Source: Doryteuthis pealeii (taxonomy: Eukaryota; Mollusca; Cephalopoda; Myopsida; Loliginidae). Taken from it: a stretch of DNA of 64,000 nucleotides. The position numbers and the translations under genes are program-made. Below the pieces are notes generated by a model, which was given only the letters and a program-made list of their open reading frames with translations, did not search any database and was not told the DNA's origin. Positions within the stretch are counted from its first letter, which is position 1. The number at the start of each line of letters is the position of its first letter. The stretch is taken from assembly GCA_023376005.1 (NCBI GenBank), contig CM042157.1, positions 87,344,072 through 87,408,071 of the forward strand, given 5' to 3'. Below are positions 30,905 to 42,133 of this stretch, piece by piece.

Positions 30905-31606
30905 AATATTGTCGGTATCAACCAGACAATAAGGGAGTTTATCTCCTTTTTACTAGCACTAGCACCGGCCACGGATGTTGCGGCATGGGGTCAAACATGC
31001 AAAGCTTGTGGAAAACGGAACCACTTTGCAAATGTCTGCCAATCAAAGAATGAAGAAGGTGCTATTAAGTGTCTGGAAGATGAAGAAGCCAGTATGGATG
31101 CCCTGATTGCGCACCTAATATTCGATCCAGTAACTGACAGTTACAAACCAGACAGCCACAACGGCCGCGAGGAGGTGGAAGCCACATTAACCCCATTTTC
31201 CCCCTGCCCTGACCCAAGACAAGCCAGAGATATCCCGGCCGCTTTTCCTACCAATCTCAAAATCTACCCTGACAGTGGTGCAACCATATGCCTCGGTTGG
31301 TTGAAACATCTACGGTACATGGGACTCTCGGGGAAAATTTAGTCCTCTCTAAAAAAAAAAAGAACGTGCAGTAGGAGGGTTCTCATTGGTGTGTCAAGGT
31401 TGGCTACCCATCATGTTCACAATTGGGGAGAGGACTACAAAACAGGCACTACCTTCAACCGTGGAGACATGGTGGAAAAACAACCCCAACGTAATGCATG
31501 CAGAGGTTGTGGTAGCTACCGGCATGGTGGGGCTGCAAGAGGTAACCGGAGAGATTGTTTTTTGCATCAGCTCCCCATTTTACCACATAGATCCATTATA
31601 TATAGA
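30905..31606 (-). mobile_element. SINE-B split by a Gypsy fragment
   Basis: 30905-30965 (gtcggtatcaaccagacaat ... actagcactagcacc) and 31552-31606 (gattgttttttgcatcagct ... accacatagatcc) are consecutive parts of SINE-B. The 585 bp between them is the retroelement fragment below. Confidence 0.6.
30966..31550 (+). pseudogene. Ty3/Gypsy-type gag zinc knuckle and protease remnant
   Basis: Reads AWGQTCKACGKRNHFANVCQ (CCHC knuckle at 30998-31039). A linker with ALIAHLIFDP follows, then NLKIYPDSGATICLG, whose DSGA at 31271-31282 is the aspartic protease active site. After a stop and frame change comes QGWLPIMFTIGERTTKQAL, the distal protease part. From about 31452 another frame reads TFNRGDMVEKQPQRNACRGC, then GSYRHGGAARGNRRDC (31499-31558). 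This second Cys/His cluster normally lies upstream of AWGQTC, so the order is permuted. No RT, RNase H or integrase remains. Confidence 0.65.
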
Positions 31607-31753
31607 TATTTGTGGCGTCTCAATCTGTCTATCTGTATGTTTTACTGTATGTGTTGGGATTCAATTAAAAACAATGTCTTGTACCAAGATCAAAGAAAAC
31701 TTCTCTCGGGTAGGATTTTACGACGAATCTATTCATTACTTCTTGGCGTCTTG
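31607..31753. other. unassigned spacer before LTR-1
   Basis: tatagatatttgtggcgtct starts the stretch. The 10-mer tatagatatt recurs just after the LTR (32276-32287 region). Contains short ctgtctatctgtatg. Confidence 0.35.
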
Positions 31754-32275
31754 TGTTGTATTGTCCTCGTCCGGAAAAGGGAGCTTCCAGCAGAGGTAAA
31801 AGAGAAAGAAAAAATATATTTAAAAAGAAAGAGAAAGCGGAAGAGGGTTTCCGGTCAAGAAGCAGGGGGAAGATAAAGAAATATACAACAAATGTCCGTT
31901 ATCAGATCAAAAGATAAAGATGCGGAGGCGTATCTATCAATAGACAGACGCCAGCCAGCAGCCAAAAAGGACACTTCACGTCTCCCGTCAGCAAACACCC
32001 CTCGGGCACTCATTGTGAACACTGCTCTCTTCGCCAGCCGCCGACATTTTCATTGTGAAGCTCTGCGCCTTCCACCCACACACCAAAAAATAAATAAGGG
32101 TCCTATCTTTGTACATACGTATCTGTTGTTTATTGAAGTCCAGTAGTCGGTAGTAGCTGACTACTACATACTTCGCTACGTGACCATATATACCCACAAC
32201 GTTACTTACACGATTTAGCAACGTGAATTTGAAGCCGCTATATAACATATAGCCATTTGATGCCAGTATACAACA
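31754..32275 (+). mobile_element. LTR-1, second copy
   Basis: Aligns with 10221-10744 along its length: TGTTGTATTGTCCTCG, aagaaagagaaagcggaaga, gtccgttatcagatcaaaa, ttgaagtccagtagtcggt, then ccagtatacaaca. It has one extra ~30-bp segment near 32010-32050. No 4-bp duplication is evident at these borders. It may be the 3' LTR of a deleted element or a solo LTR. Confidence 0.8.
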
Positions 32276-32599
32276 TATAGATATTTAGTGCAGGTAAAGA
32301 AGCGCTATACAACACTTGTACCTTCTGTCTCTGAAGTCATATTGGGTCTTGTATCTTTGGAGTTCTTTGGTGGTCCTTCTTCCTCACAGCGTTGTCTCTC
32401 TTTTTTCTTGGTTACATTTCTGTTCTTGTTAACCATTTATCTACCAAAGCAAAATAAAAATATACCAAAAATTATCAATCAGATAGGAAAAATGTCCACA
32501 AAACTATCTGTAAAAAAATACGTCTCTTGGCAATTGCTCGACTGACAAGAGCCTGACATATTAACATTGGGCACTTTTTTGTAGGGCAATTGTCCTCAT
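32276..32599. other. unassigned DNA
   Basis: gaagcgctatacaacacttg near 32300 loosely resembles the LTR-1 end. The frame at 32288-32545 is unrecognised. Confidence 0.4.
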
Positions 32600-32744
32600 C
32601 GGGCAGTTCTCATCGAACACTTGTCAGCCGAGTCTCATCAGAGGATTACCACAGGAAGAAGAACTACGATAGGGAAAACATTTTAAAACAGTCTGTTCAC
32701 CAGCTCATGCATGTTCAGAATTTCGACCCTGCATCCTAGACGCA

Positions 32745-32806
<62 letters not shown>

Positions 32807-33390
32807 TGGAGGAATCATATGTAATTTTGAAAATTTTATTAATGAATAAAATATAAAATAAATGGGGGGGTTTCACGAAGGCCTTTCAACCGGATCTTTC
32901 AAGTCATACTCCGGTGACGAATAAAAGTCAAAATTGTACAAGAATTTTGTGAGAAACGAATGGGGGTGAGCCAGAGAGGGACAAAAAAAAAAGAGAAAAG
33001 AAATAGGGGAAAGAGGGGGTTATGTTTGAACCCTAGGTTGAAACAGGGTTAGTGTCTCCCAATAAATAGAGGGAGTACTTTGGTGTTTGTTTGCACAAGT
33101 AGGCCGGAAAAGGAGATGTAAACAGCTTCAAGGATGGTTAAATGCTGTTTTGACCTAGCCCTGTGCAAAACAGAGAAGCACTCATCTGAATAGTCCCTTC
33201 TTGTAGAAGGAGATCTGCAAATAGAAGGAATTTATTTACCATCTACAAAACGGCGGCGGTTCCATCCAGAGGCTACCTAATCCTGGGTAATCGCAATAAT
33301 TCTCCCCCTCCATATTCATTATTCATTGCGTTCTCAATCGTTGTTATTCTTCCGGTGATAATCCTCTGATGAGACTCGTGTGAAAACAAA
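32600..33390. repeat. inverted-repeat unit around TA array and unknown core
   Basis: Left part gccgagtctcatcagaggat then accacaggaagaagaac is mirrored at 33333-33385 by gttattcttccggtgataat then cctctgatgagactcg. (TA)n at 32745-32802 and an unassigned core of about 530 bp lie between. CTGATGAG in the right arm is followed by GTGTGAAAAC, a weak hammerhead-like order. Confidence 0.55.
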
Positions 33391-34079
33391 TATCTCTCAT
33401 TGGTAATTGAGGGTTAACATGTAACATTTTCCGCTGTAATAGTTTCACAAATCGAAACAAAATCAAAACAACTTAAAGAGAAATTGATTCCTATAATGTG
33501 TTTGACTTGATTACCCAGAATGCAACTCGAAGGTCTGTATATCTATAGTATGAATAATTATTTCTCTGTATACGATTATTCATATCTTTTACTAGAATAA
33601 TTGATTCTTGTTACTTTTTCTGTTATGTTTTTGCTTATTTCTAATTGGAACTGAAGTAGAAGTTAATATGGCGAATATAAATTTGAATACGAATCCACCA
33701 TATTAAATATACAATAAGCCAATTCTGACTAGAATGATTCTTTTAAGCAGTAAAATTATCATGAAAAAAACTTTTCAAAGAATTAGCAAAAATTTACACT
33801 GACAAAAATTGGCCAATTTAGAAAATGGCCGACCATCAAATCGATCTTTTATTCATGTCTTGCCTTAGTCTGTAAAATTGTCGATTTATTTAGCAATTAA
33901 GACGGACAAAAGCTAGGGTGATAATAATAGACTAATTCTCGCTCAGATTATACCGATATTATTTATGTCTCTATATTGCTTTCAAAGATTCCCCAGGAAT
34001 TTAATTTTTAAAGAATTTGCATTTATCTTTTTGTTAGTCAATTAGTATCAAGAATTCGAAATCTGTCTGTCTGTCTTTC

Positions 34080-34082
<3 letters not shown>
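33391..34082. other. unassigned AT-rich DNA
   Basis: No repeat family or coding region recognised. Confidence 0.45.

Positions 34083-34125
<43 letters not shown>
34083..34125. repeat. CA microsatellite
   Basis: (CA)n about 42 bp. Confidence 0.95.
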
Positions 34126-34129
34126 TTTA

Positions 34130-34530
34130 AACAGACTGAAAACAAGGACTACCACTCGCTTTTCTCGTTATTCTGTGATAAAAAATTTCTTATTACCTTC
34201 CATATACCAACAAATGCCCTGAAGATGATTAATTAACAGATCGAAACACTGCAGCGTCGGCCAATAAACCAACACTTAACTTATTTAAACCTGTGTTTTT
34301 TCATTCTTTCTTAATATACTACTAATTTTTCCATTCAAAATATTTTAAATAAACTGATCAACAAAAACTATCACAGTCTCTTATTATTCTGTGATAAATT
34401 TTCCTTTTCCTTATATCAACAAAAGCCCTGAAGAAGAGCTACTAAACAGATTGAAACACTGCAGCGTTGGCTGAATAAATATCACTCATTTTATTTGAAC
34501 CTGTGTTTTTTCAATTTTTTTTCACTATTT
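34130..34530 (+). repeat. two tandem units with hammerhead-like cores
   Basis: Unit 1: CTGAAGA at 34219, then ttaattaacaga and GAAAC at 34243-34247. Unit 2: CTGAAGA at 34428, then gagctactaaacaga and GAAAC at 34453-34457. Both continue cactgcagcgt, gaataaat-like and acctgtgttttttca. A third copy, on the minus strand at 36360-36485, gives the cleanest stem (GATCT/AGATT). Confidence 0.65.
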
Positions 34531-34532
34531 TA

Positions 34533-34549
34533 CACACACACACACACAC

Positions 34550-34594
<45 letters not shown>
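34533..34594. repeat. CA then TA microsatellite
   Basis: (CA)n with one interruption, then (TA)n running into SINE-A. Confidence 0.95.
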
Positions 34595-34595
<1 letters not shown>

Positions 34596-34599
<4 letters not shown>

Positions 34600-34876
34600 A
34601 ACCCCTCCGCACGAGCAGGATGCGACACAATGTCAATTTATCAAGCGGAGTTCAGCAGGTTTGAATTCAGAGTTTTCCTTCTGCTAGACTGGTTGCCTAA
34701 CCAAGGTTAAAGAGCCCAGTCTGCCCAACTATTTACCCATAGCTGTAGGGAAAGTAGGATTCAAACCTTTCCCAGGGTATTAGCGCTAAGTGAAATGCAA
34801 TTACCACGTCCAGGATTTGAACTCGAGACGACGAGTCTATTTTCCATGACTTTAACCATTACATCACGCGCTTCCT
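34596..34876 (-). mobile_element. SINE-A, full length
   Basis: On the minus strand: gcgcgtgatgtaatggttaa (A box region), gtctcgagttcaaatcctgg (B box), body tatgggtaaatagttgggca, 3' end gtgcggaggggttggtaaat running into (TA)n. Confidence 0.85.
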
Positions 34877-34925
34877 AAAGTGATGTGCTAATATTTGCTA
34901 TATGTGATAGAGCTATTATATAGTA

Positions 34926-35012
<87 letters not shown>
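34926..35012. repeat. CA/TA/TG microsatellite
   Basis: (CA)n, (TA)n, (TG)n. Confidence 0.95.
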
Positions 35013-35015
<3 letters not shown>

Positions 35016-35017
35016 TA

Positions 35018-35732
35018 TCTCTATATCTATGTCTGATATTGATCCTTTTAATTCTATTTTTATCAATTATTGTACGGAAATGGAATTCATTTCAATTCTA
35101 TTTTTCCATTCTCTTCTTTCAAAATATTATCGCTGACATTTCAATCTCTTGGCGCCTTCATTCTAAAGTTTCAAATGCTTTCATTTTGTTTCCTTAATTT
35201 CATTTTAGTGACAACAGGGCTGGTATTGTTGTGCATATATCCGAGTCCATAAATACTCCGTGATATTTAATGATAACGTGTTCTCTTTTTAAAAAATCAA
35301 GTTGATCAGATACGACCGACTGGTTACATTTAATTTACTGAAAGTAGGACAATTCTGTAGGATTATCATGGGGCATTATTGCCGACACTTGCAAACGTCA
35401 TTTGTCCCATGTGTTTCATATAGAAAGGTATCTTTATTTTAGATAGTTGAATGTTTACAGTCTTCAGGGCAATCTATACATATACAAAGGGCAGTTTGTG
35501 TGTCTGTATGTATTTATATCTCTCTCCGAGGTAACGGCGGATGAGGTGGATTATGAGGTAGGGTGACAATTAACAACCACACACACACACACACACAATT
35601 GAGATTGAAATTTTAGCGAAATATTTGAAAGAAGAGAATGGAAAAAAAAATTGAAATGAATTCCATTTCCGTACAATAATTAATAAATATAAAAATTAAA
35701 AGGATCAATATCAGACATAGATATAGAGATAT
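35018..35732. repeat. inverted-repeat element, ~130-bp arms
   Basis: Left arm 35018-35145 (tctatgtctgatattgatcc, then gtacggaaatggaattcat) is mirrored at 35600-35732. The core 35150-35595 is unassigned and ends in (CA)n. TA/TG arrays lie outside both arms. Matching short frames on the two arms only reflect the mirror. Confidence 0.75.
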
Positions 35733-35739
35733 ACATACA

Positions 35740-35740
35740 G

Positions 35741-35774
<34 letters not shown>

Positions 35775-35775
35775 T
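35740..35775. repeat. TA microsatellite
   Basis: (TA)n with small interruptions. Confidence 0.9.
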
Positions 35776-35804
35776 ATATATAAATATAATATTACAAACA
35801 CAAA

Positions 35805-36010
35805 ACAACGCTAACAATAGCCTCCTGGAATGTCTGGACACCTCCCGATCTTGAGAGATTGGGGAACTACATACTAGTATTGTGACAGGGAGCATTTCGA
35901 TATGGGGCCGACATCGATGCCCTGCAGAAATCAGTTTCAGCTATAAGGACCAATTGACAGAAGGGGTGGGCTGGATACACATCCTCATGGAAAGACAGGC
36001 TGATGATAGC
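35805..36010 (+). pseudogene. LINE AP-endonuclease N-terminal fragment
   Basis: Reads TLTIASWNVWTPPDLERLGN, then YGADIDALQKS, then QKGWAGYTSSWKDR. IASWNVRT at the start, a DIAALSETR-like block and GAGYTFFW are hallmarks of APE-type LINE endonucleases. Here they are eroded: the SET block is lost and two stops occur. It is from a different LINE class than the restriction-like endonuclease elements elsewhere in the window. Confidence 0.65.
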
Positions 36011-36359
36011 TGTAAGAAGTATGAGGTAAGTTGACTAGAGCCCTCCATTCTGAAGCAACACATGACGGACACCATGGAAACATTTCCTACATTGAACTCT
36101 GACCTGTGTGGCAGAGGCCTGTATGTCGAGGGTCTCACATGTGTGACAGGGTACATAAAAAAAAAAAAAAAAAGCTGGACCCGTGGGCCATCTGCGCACT
36201 CACAACTGCTCTCAACTGAACTACTTGTAGAAATGGCCTTATTCTGTCAAGAAGCTGCAATCACCATATAATATATATATATATATATATATATAATATG
36301 TTGTGGTGTGTGTGTGTGTGTGTGTTATGTGGGTGTGTTTTTGTGTGTGTGTGTGTAAT
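36011..36359. other. unassigned DNA, poly-A and TA/TG microsatellite
   Basis: A-run at 36160-36174. (TA)n and (TG)n from about 36270 to 36355. Confidence 0.5.
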
Positions 36360-36490
36360 ATAGTGAAAACATTTTGAAAAAACACAGGTTCAAATTAAAA
36401 CGAGTGATATTTATTCAGTCCACGCTGCAGTTGTTTCAATCTGTTTAGTAGATCTTCTTCAGACAAAGGCTATTATCGGTGCGTCTCTTT
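36360..36490 (-). repeat. hammerhead-like unit, cut by the assembly gap
   Basis: Minus strand: CTGAAGA, A, stem GATCT, loop actaaac, stem AGATT, GAAAC, then aactgcagcgtg and cctgtgttttttc. Same family as 34130-34530. Confidence 0.6.
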
Positions 36491-36500
36491 NNNNNNNNNN
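36491..36500. other. assembly gap (10 N)
   Basis: Ten N. The left arm of the giant inverted repeat begins at the next base. Confidence 0.99.
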
Positions 36501-36519
36501 CTTTATTTCTTCCCTTAAC

Positions 36520-36727
36520 AATGGTTGCTGAGCCATGAAAGAGCCCAGTCTGTCCAACTAATTTACCCACATCTGGAGGAGAGTTAGTTCATACCTTTCG
36601 CCAAAAAAAAAAAAAAAAAAAAAAAAAAACGCGGGTATTAGTGGCTCTTGTGAAATATGCAACAGCCTTGATCAGAATTTGAACTCGTGAATTGTGCCTT
36701 CGTAGATCTAACAACACACCACGCGCC
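36520..36727 (-). mobile_element. SINE-A (left-arm copy)
   Basis: Mirror of 47751-47952. A 28-base A-run near 36603-36630 replaces the aggggtatt-like context of the right arm and may be a sequencing or slippage product. Confidence 0.75.
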
Positions 36728-36739
36728 TCTCTCAGAAGA

Positions 36740-38020
36740 TTCTCGCATTACACCCAAGATGCCGGACGATAATGCCGTATTTGATAAAAGAAAGAAGTGA
36801 TATAATAATGCAATAATATCATTAGATGATGAAAGCAAATAAGTGAAGAGACATGAATAAGCGATAGGAATATTACTGCCAGTCATAAATAGGAAATTGT
36901 GTAAAGACTATGGATGTGTCACGTTAAAACGTTTTCGTCTTTTATGATTGTCTCTTGTGACAAAAGAACAGAAGACAAAATGATCCTGTTTATTCGCCTC
37001 TTTTATTGTACTCAAAACTCAGTCACTTCGTACAATGGAATAGAGTCTCAAGGAATTAATGCGATGATGGGTGTTTTCTAATCAGCATCTCTCCCTTGTG
37101 TTATTTCAGTAGTTCAATAATTCTGAACTCGAAAGAAGGAAAAATATATTATAAATGTTTATCAAATTACATGCTGATGATATTAGACAAGTGAAGTACA
37201 GGCGTGCCAGCGCTAATAATACTCTTAAAAATGAATACGCAAGCCTATCATTTTTCAAATGAAGTGTATTCGGATTTAAAATTGATAGGATACAGAGGAA
37301 AACACAGTAAGGATAAAAGTGATAGAGTTTTTAAGTGACTACCTCTGAACGGCAAGCTGATCTGGAACCGGGCTCTGTTGATTGGCTTAGGAATCACGTG
37401 ATCAGGTAACTCCCTGGAAAAAGTTAAAATTTACCCAGAATCAAGTTAAGCATCCTGAGGACTCGACGCATATTTCATCTGTTCTAGTTCTCCTGTTGGT
37501 ACCCGGTATGCTTTTTACCACAATAAAGACCTGTCAAAAGATCATTGATAAACCATATCGGCATGAAATAGCCCAAAGGCGTTGACATGACATTTTAAAT
37601 AAAACCCGGCTGACTTCTGATTAGGCGGAAAATTAAAACGGGAATTTTTTTGCGTGCTACCCCAAGACAGTAAACTACAGTCCATGAATTAACATTTTGC
37701 GAATTGGGTTACGGTTTTAGGGATTAAGGTTGTTTTTAATACGTATTGCTTTAAAAAATTTTAAGAACAAATACTATACATTTGATGTTGAAAAATATTT
37801 TTTTTTAAAAACTAAGTTTAATGAAATTATCGATTGTAATACTAACACAAAAACTTTCTCAATACATAGATTAAATAATTTCAATAGTTAATTAAATGCT
37901 ATATATTTGGGTTTTTTGAATTACGGTGCTTGAGTTTTCCTTCCTTTCAAGATAAATCATTGCTTGTACATATCTAAAAGTAATACATTCAGCTCTCTTT
38001 AGTGATTTAAAGATTCCACT
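36740..38020. other. unassigned arm DNA (mirror of 46440-47740)
   Basis: Contains gttgattggcttaggaatca then cgtgatcagg near 37377, like the promoter-like module at 28146, and a 5S-SINE-tail-like block near 37558-37610. No coding region recognised. Confidence 0.45.
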
Positions 38021-38121
38021 GTATATACATATTGGATCATACAATAATAATACAGTGTATCTTTAGAAAATCACATATAGAATCATCCTTAACTACCAAG
38101 TTTGGAACCTCTCGATATATA

Positions 38122-38743
38122 TCCTTATATAATGGAGGATTGTGGGTTTGTCTGTCTGTAACCGAAACTATATTACCATTCAAGTACAATTCCCTTTGTT
38201 ATTTACATCACATTCCCGATGATTTATTTTTTATTTAAACTTCAATTATTAATAAATTGCTTTTACACATTAAGACTGTTGACCATATCACATACTAATA
38301 ACATGCAGTTGTACTATATATACCAGAAATAGCGTACAGTGGAAGGAAGGCTAATTTCATATTGATCTTAAAAATTTGATTTTAATAAATATATGCTTAG
38401 TATTATTGCATTTCTAATTGTTTGTTGTATATTAATGAAAGGCAGCAAAAATCTCGGGGATAAATCTTAAAAAAATCGATTAACAAGAAGAAATCGACTG
38501 TAATATATTCTTACTTCCATTAACTAAATAGTTAAAATTTAGGAAATTACCAATGAAAGACTGAGTAAGGCGAAAATGATGGAAGATTCCGTTTCAAATG
38601 TTCTATTTTTCAATCATTACCCCCTCTGCTTCCAAATATTTTTATCGAATTCTTATCAGTTTCATTGGCCTTTCTAATTTAACATGATATTTTATTATAT
38701 TAAAACTTAAATAATTGCACTCGGAGGGTGCATAATTTGCTAG
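38122..38743 (+). mobile_element. non-autonomous Helitron, left-arm copy
   Basis: Mirror of 45709-46351. Both ends are recognisable (tccttatataatggagga; cactcggagggtgc then CTAG). It has many one-base losses relative to every other copy in the window, unlike the right-arm version. Confidence 0.75.
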
Positions 38744-38859
38744 TATATATAAAATATTAGTTTTAAAAAATGAAACCTATCAAGAAGGAATGAAACAAAA
38801 CTATGTGGCATCAAATTAACCCAAACAGCTTGACATGCTGTAAAATCCAACTATCTAAT

Positions 38860-40300
38860 CCATATCTCTTTCCTGTTTTTCTTCCTTTCTTGGTATTTTT
38901 GTTCCCTTTCCTCTTTACGTTTTTTCATTTTGGGGGTTATTCTCCCCTTTATATCCCCCTCCCCCTTCTGTTATTTTCTCCCTTTCTCTCCCCTCTTTAT
39001 TTTCAATCCTCCCCTCTCGTAAATTGTTCTCCCCTTTTTCTTTCTCCCTTTCTGTTTTCTTCCCTTCTTTTCTCTCTTCTTTTTCTTCTTCTTTCTTTCC
39101 CCTTATTCTTCTCGACATATTTTTTTTTCTTATCCCATCTTCCATTCATTTATTCGAAATACATTCCTCCTAAACTTTTTCCCTTACGATATCTAATTTA
39201 TTTTCATTGTGTTAATCTAACTAAGCTGAATAATAATTATTTCTATCTAAATTCTCTTATCTTAAATTCTATTTCCAACTCTCTTTTTCTCTTCATTCTC
39301 TCATGATTAATTTTCTCTGTCTTTTTCTTACTTGATCCCCTCATCTTTTCCTTGTCCTTCTTCCCTATTTTATTCCCACATCTTTTTTATTTTTTCTTTT
39401 CCCCCTCTTTCTGTTTTCTTCTCCTTTTCTTTCCCGCCGCCTTTTTTCTCTTTCTCATCTTCCAATTATATTTTCTAATTACATTCTTCCTTAAGCTTTT
39501 CCGAATTATAGTCTACCCTTCCTTCTTTGTTCGCGTTTTAACCGAAAAAAGTCCTTGTTATTTTGTCGTCTTTTCTTTGTTTCGGTTAAACGGAAAATCA
39601 CTACTTCCACCCGAACGATATGCAACATTACCAAAGGATTCCATAACACAGGAACTTTCTTTAGCCCTTTTCAATTGGCCAAGGATGGCACTTAAAACTT
39701 TACACTTTCTTTTTTTTTCTTTTCCTTCTCGCATTGATTCATTTTTTTCTTTCCTTTATTTCTTCTTCAGCCTTGACCCCTGATGTTTTCTTTGTCCTTC
39801 CTTCCATGTTTATTCCGCTTTTAAATTTCTTCTTTTTCACTCTTTTTTTTTTTTTCTCCTTTTTCTTCTTCCACGACATTTTCTCCTTTCTTCCTCATCT
39901 TCAATTTTATTTTTCTAATAATTCTTCAAAACTCCTCTTAGTTCATTTCGGTCTCCTTCCGACTCTCTCTTTCTCTTTCCTTCTCTCCGGATTAATTTTT
40001 CTCTTTTATTTCTTCTTTTCCTTACCTTGACCGCCATCTTTCCTTTGTCCTTCTTCCCCCAGTTTTATTCCACATCTTTTTTTATTTCTTCTTTTCCCTC
40101 TTTTGTTCTTCTTCCTTTTTCTTTTCCCGCGCTTTCTTTCTCCTTTTCTCATCTTCATTTTATATTCTAATACATTCTTCCTAAACTTTCCTCTTACAAT
40201 ATTAAACTTATCTTTATTATGTTACCTAACTAGCTGAATAAAATACTTTATTATCTAAATCCTTTCATTAACAGTATTAATATTTCTGTTTCTCGTTGGC
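38860..40300. repeat. polypyrimidine satellite-like region (left arm)
   Basis: Several ~300-400 bp units, each with a CT-rich block (ttattcccacatctttttta; tcttttccccctc; ttctcctttt), then catcttccattttat, ctaatacattcttcctaaa and taactaagctgaataa. Matches the mirror at 44040-45595 and the independent copy at 51281-52690. Frames here (167 and 143 codons) are Phe/Ser/Leu-rich translations of the tract. Confidence 0.75.
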
Positions 40301-40534
40301 GCGCAATTATATTCTTTATCTGACTGCCCCTGAATTCTTTTTAACTGGTAGATATCGTAAATCTAATTGGGAGGAAATGGTCATCAAGGAATCACTTTTT
40401 AAACTCGGGTGGGCTTTCTTTGGATCACACTATCAGCTGACAAAGGCGAATGGAGTCTCAATATAGTTGGTGATTAAGAAAATGCACTCTATAGCGCAAC
40501 AAGAAACAACTGATATAAACCCAAATCAAAGTAT

Positions 40535-40584
40535 TAATATTATATATATATATATTATATTATAATATATATAATATATGTGTG

Positions 40585-40621
<37 letters not shown>

Positions 40622-40622
40622 T
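40535..40622. repeat. TA/TG microsatellite (left arm)
   Basis: Mirror of the (CA)n(TA)n at 43745-43845, with a clearly different length. Confidence 0.9.
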
Positions 40623-40624
40623 TG

Positions 40625-40805
40625 TGCTAGGAATTAAACAAAAAGACACATCTCCTGATTTAACAATTTTATTTTTGATCTTTCGAGTTTTCTGGCCAAC
40701 TTTTTAATGTTTGGGTGGAATTCGTGGATAAAGTCACCAAAGTTTCAGATCACGCAGTACTTTCGGCCACTTCGAAGTGCCATCATCGGGGTGATGTGTC
40801 CAGGT
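40625..40805 (-). pseudogene. hammerhead-like unit and conserved peptide (left arm, indel-broken)
   Basis: Mirror of 43570-43740. ttctggccaactttttaatg and ccacttcgaagtgccatcat are recognisable, but added and lost bases interrupt the frame that is open in the right arm. Confidence 0.55.
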
Positions 40806-40984
40806 TTTTAAAAAATTAAATTAATGTAGAGGCAGGAAGGCAGAAGAATTTGATGAGTAAGTGTTAATAGGCAATTTTAAAATGCTGGTGTACTGCATTG
40901 GAAAATAATTTTGTTTAAGGATGTTAAATTTTGTTTAAGGATGTTTAATTAAAAAACTGGAACACGTCGCCCTGATGATTAACT

Positions 40985-41212
40985 TCATCAAGGTTCCTAG
41001 TTCGATACCGGCCCTCGCCAACTTCAGCGTGTGAGTGGACAGGGATCTGTGTGCGCTTAAAGTAAGGATCTGACGATATGTGTTGCGCGTCCCACCTCAG
41101 ATGCAAAAAAACAATCTCCTTAGCGTCTAGCCGCTAGTTTGAAAAGGGATAAAGACTCCCTCGCTAATTGGCTGGTACCGACAGTAGGCCGCCCCTGACT
41201 GACGAGTACTAG
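40985..41212 (+). mobile_element. SINE-B (left-arm copy)
   Basis: ggttcctagttcgataccgg (B box), then cgccaacttcagcgtgtgag, ending ggtaccgacagtaggccgcc. Mirror of 43180-43395. Confidence 0.75.
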
Positions 41213-41519
41213 GATAGTGAGTTCAATCCTTTGCAGGATGCCCCATACAATTTATTTAAGACTGCACGCCAGCATTCTTTACGCCTGCAAGTCCTACATC
41301 GATCAGATCTACGAAGATTTCTGGATGCTGCGTGTGCGTATGATAGATAGGGATGTTTGCGCGAGAGATTGTCATAGATATTCGTGCTGCCAGCACGACT
41401 TTGATGATGATTAATGGTGATGATGATGATGAATGGTGATGAAATTGAAATGAAATGTACATGCATCAAGTGCAACGAACGATTGGATACTTCAATACTA
41501 AATGATGGAAACCCGATGC
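41213..41519. other. arm DNA with a GAT microsatellite
   Basis: tagtgagttcaatcctttgc starts like a tRNA-type B box. A (GATGAT)n patch lies near 41402-41440. Mirror of 42850-43160. Frames here are not conserved between the arms. Confidence 0.5.
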
Positions 41520-41960
41520 CTTGAGTAGTCCATACATGAAACACTCTACTTTAGCCCTTATTTAAGATAGACGAGAGGTCTTGTGGACTCCTTCCGATCA
41601 ATTGGCGTTCCCGTCAAGCCCTAGCACTAATATGATTGTCCCGAACATATTAACCTGTATGTGCAAACACCCAACCTTTTTTATTCATATTTTGCTGGAT
41701 TTGCGGCGGCTGAGGGTCTTGGTGTTGGTATGAACGTCACTATCCGATGGTGAAGTTCCATTCTGTTGAGTACTCCTTCATCGTCATTACTCCAGGATCC
41801 ACCCTGGCTTTGGAATGTTGTACCTGGTATGTCCCATTTGTGATGAATAGAAAAAGATGAGTTTAAAAAACATGTTTCAAACTGCAGTTAAAAAATGAGT
41901 ACCCATCAAGAATTAATAATTAAAAAATCCTTGCATAAAATAACCCCAGCAAGAGTTGAA
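41520..41960 (+). mobile_element. 5S composite element body and tail (left arm)
   Basis: agtccatacatgaaacactc, gacgagaggtcttgtggact, ccaggatccaccctggcttt, then tail taaccccagcaagagttgaa. Mirror of 42395-42850. Confidence 0.6.
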
Positions 41961-42133
41961 TGCTGTAAAATTCAACCAACCAGCAAACATCAACCAAATT
42001 CCCCCACCCCCCAAGAAAAATTGTTAAAGACACTTCTGAAGATTCATATCTCACGGCAACCACCTCGCAGATAACAATAATCCATGCAGGGGAAATTCTG
42101 TAAATCTTTGATGCCAATTTATTTCTTTAAAAC

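Larger units (their letters stand above)
36501..42133 (+). repeat. giant inverted repeat, left arm (5,633 bp)
   Basis: Mirrors 42253-47960 along its length: SINE-A, unique DNA, Helitron, pyrimidine-rich satellite, microsatellite, hammerhead-like unit, SINE-B, 5S composite. Wherever I aligned the arms, the differences are mainly one-base gains and losses, many in homopolymers, with few substitutions. It is 75 bp shorter than the right arm and starts at the 10-N gap. Confidence 0.95.

Noticed and set aside
31386..31876. 137- and 161-codon frames as intact genes
   Set aside because: Each joins a piece of Gypsy protein to SINE and LTR sequence. They are chance continuations across junctions.
37081..37560. 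Host gene in the unique part of the palindrome arms
   Set aside because: No frame is shared by both arms, and no splice-bounded conserved peptide was recognised.
38803..40030. Phe/Ser-rich frames of 98-167 codons
   Set aside because: They follow from polypyrimidine composition, and the equivalent frames in the mirrored arm are broken by indels.
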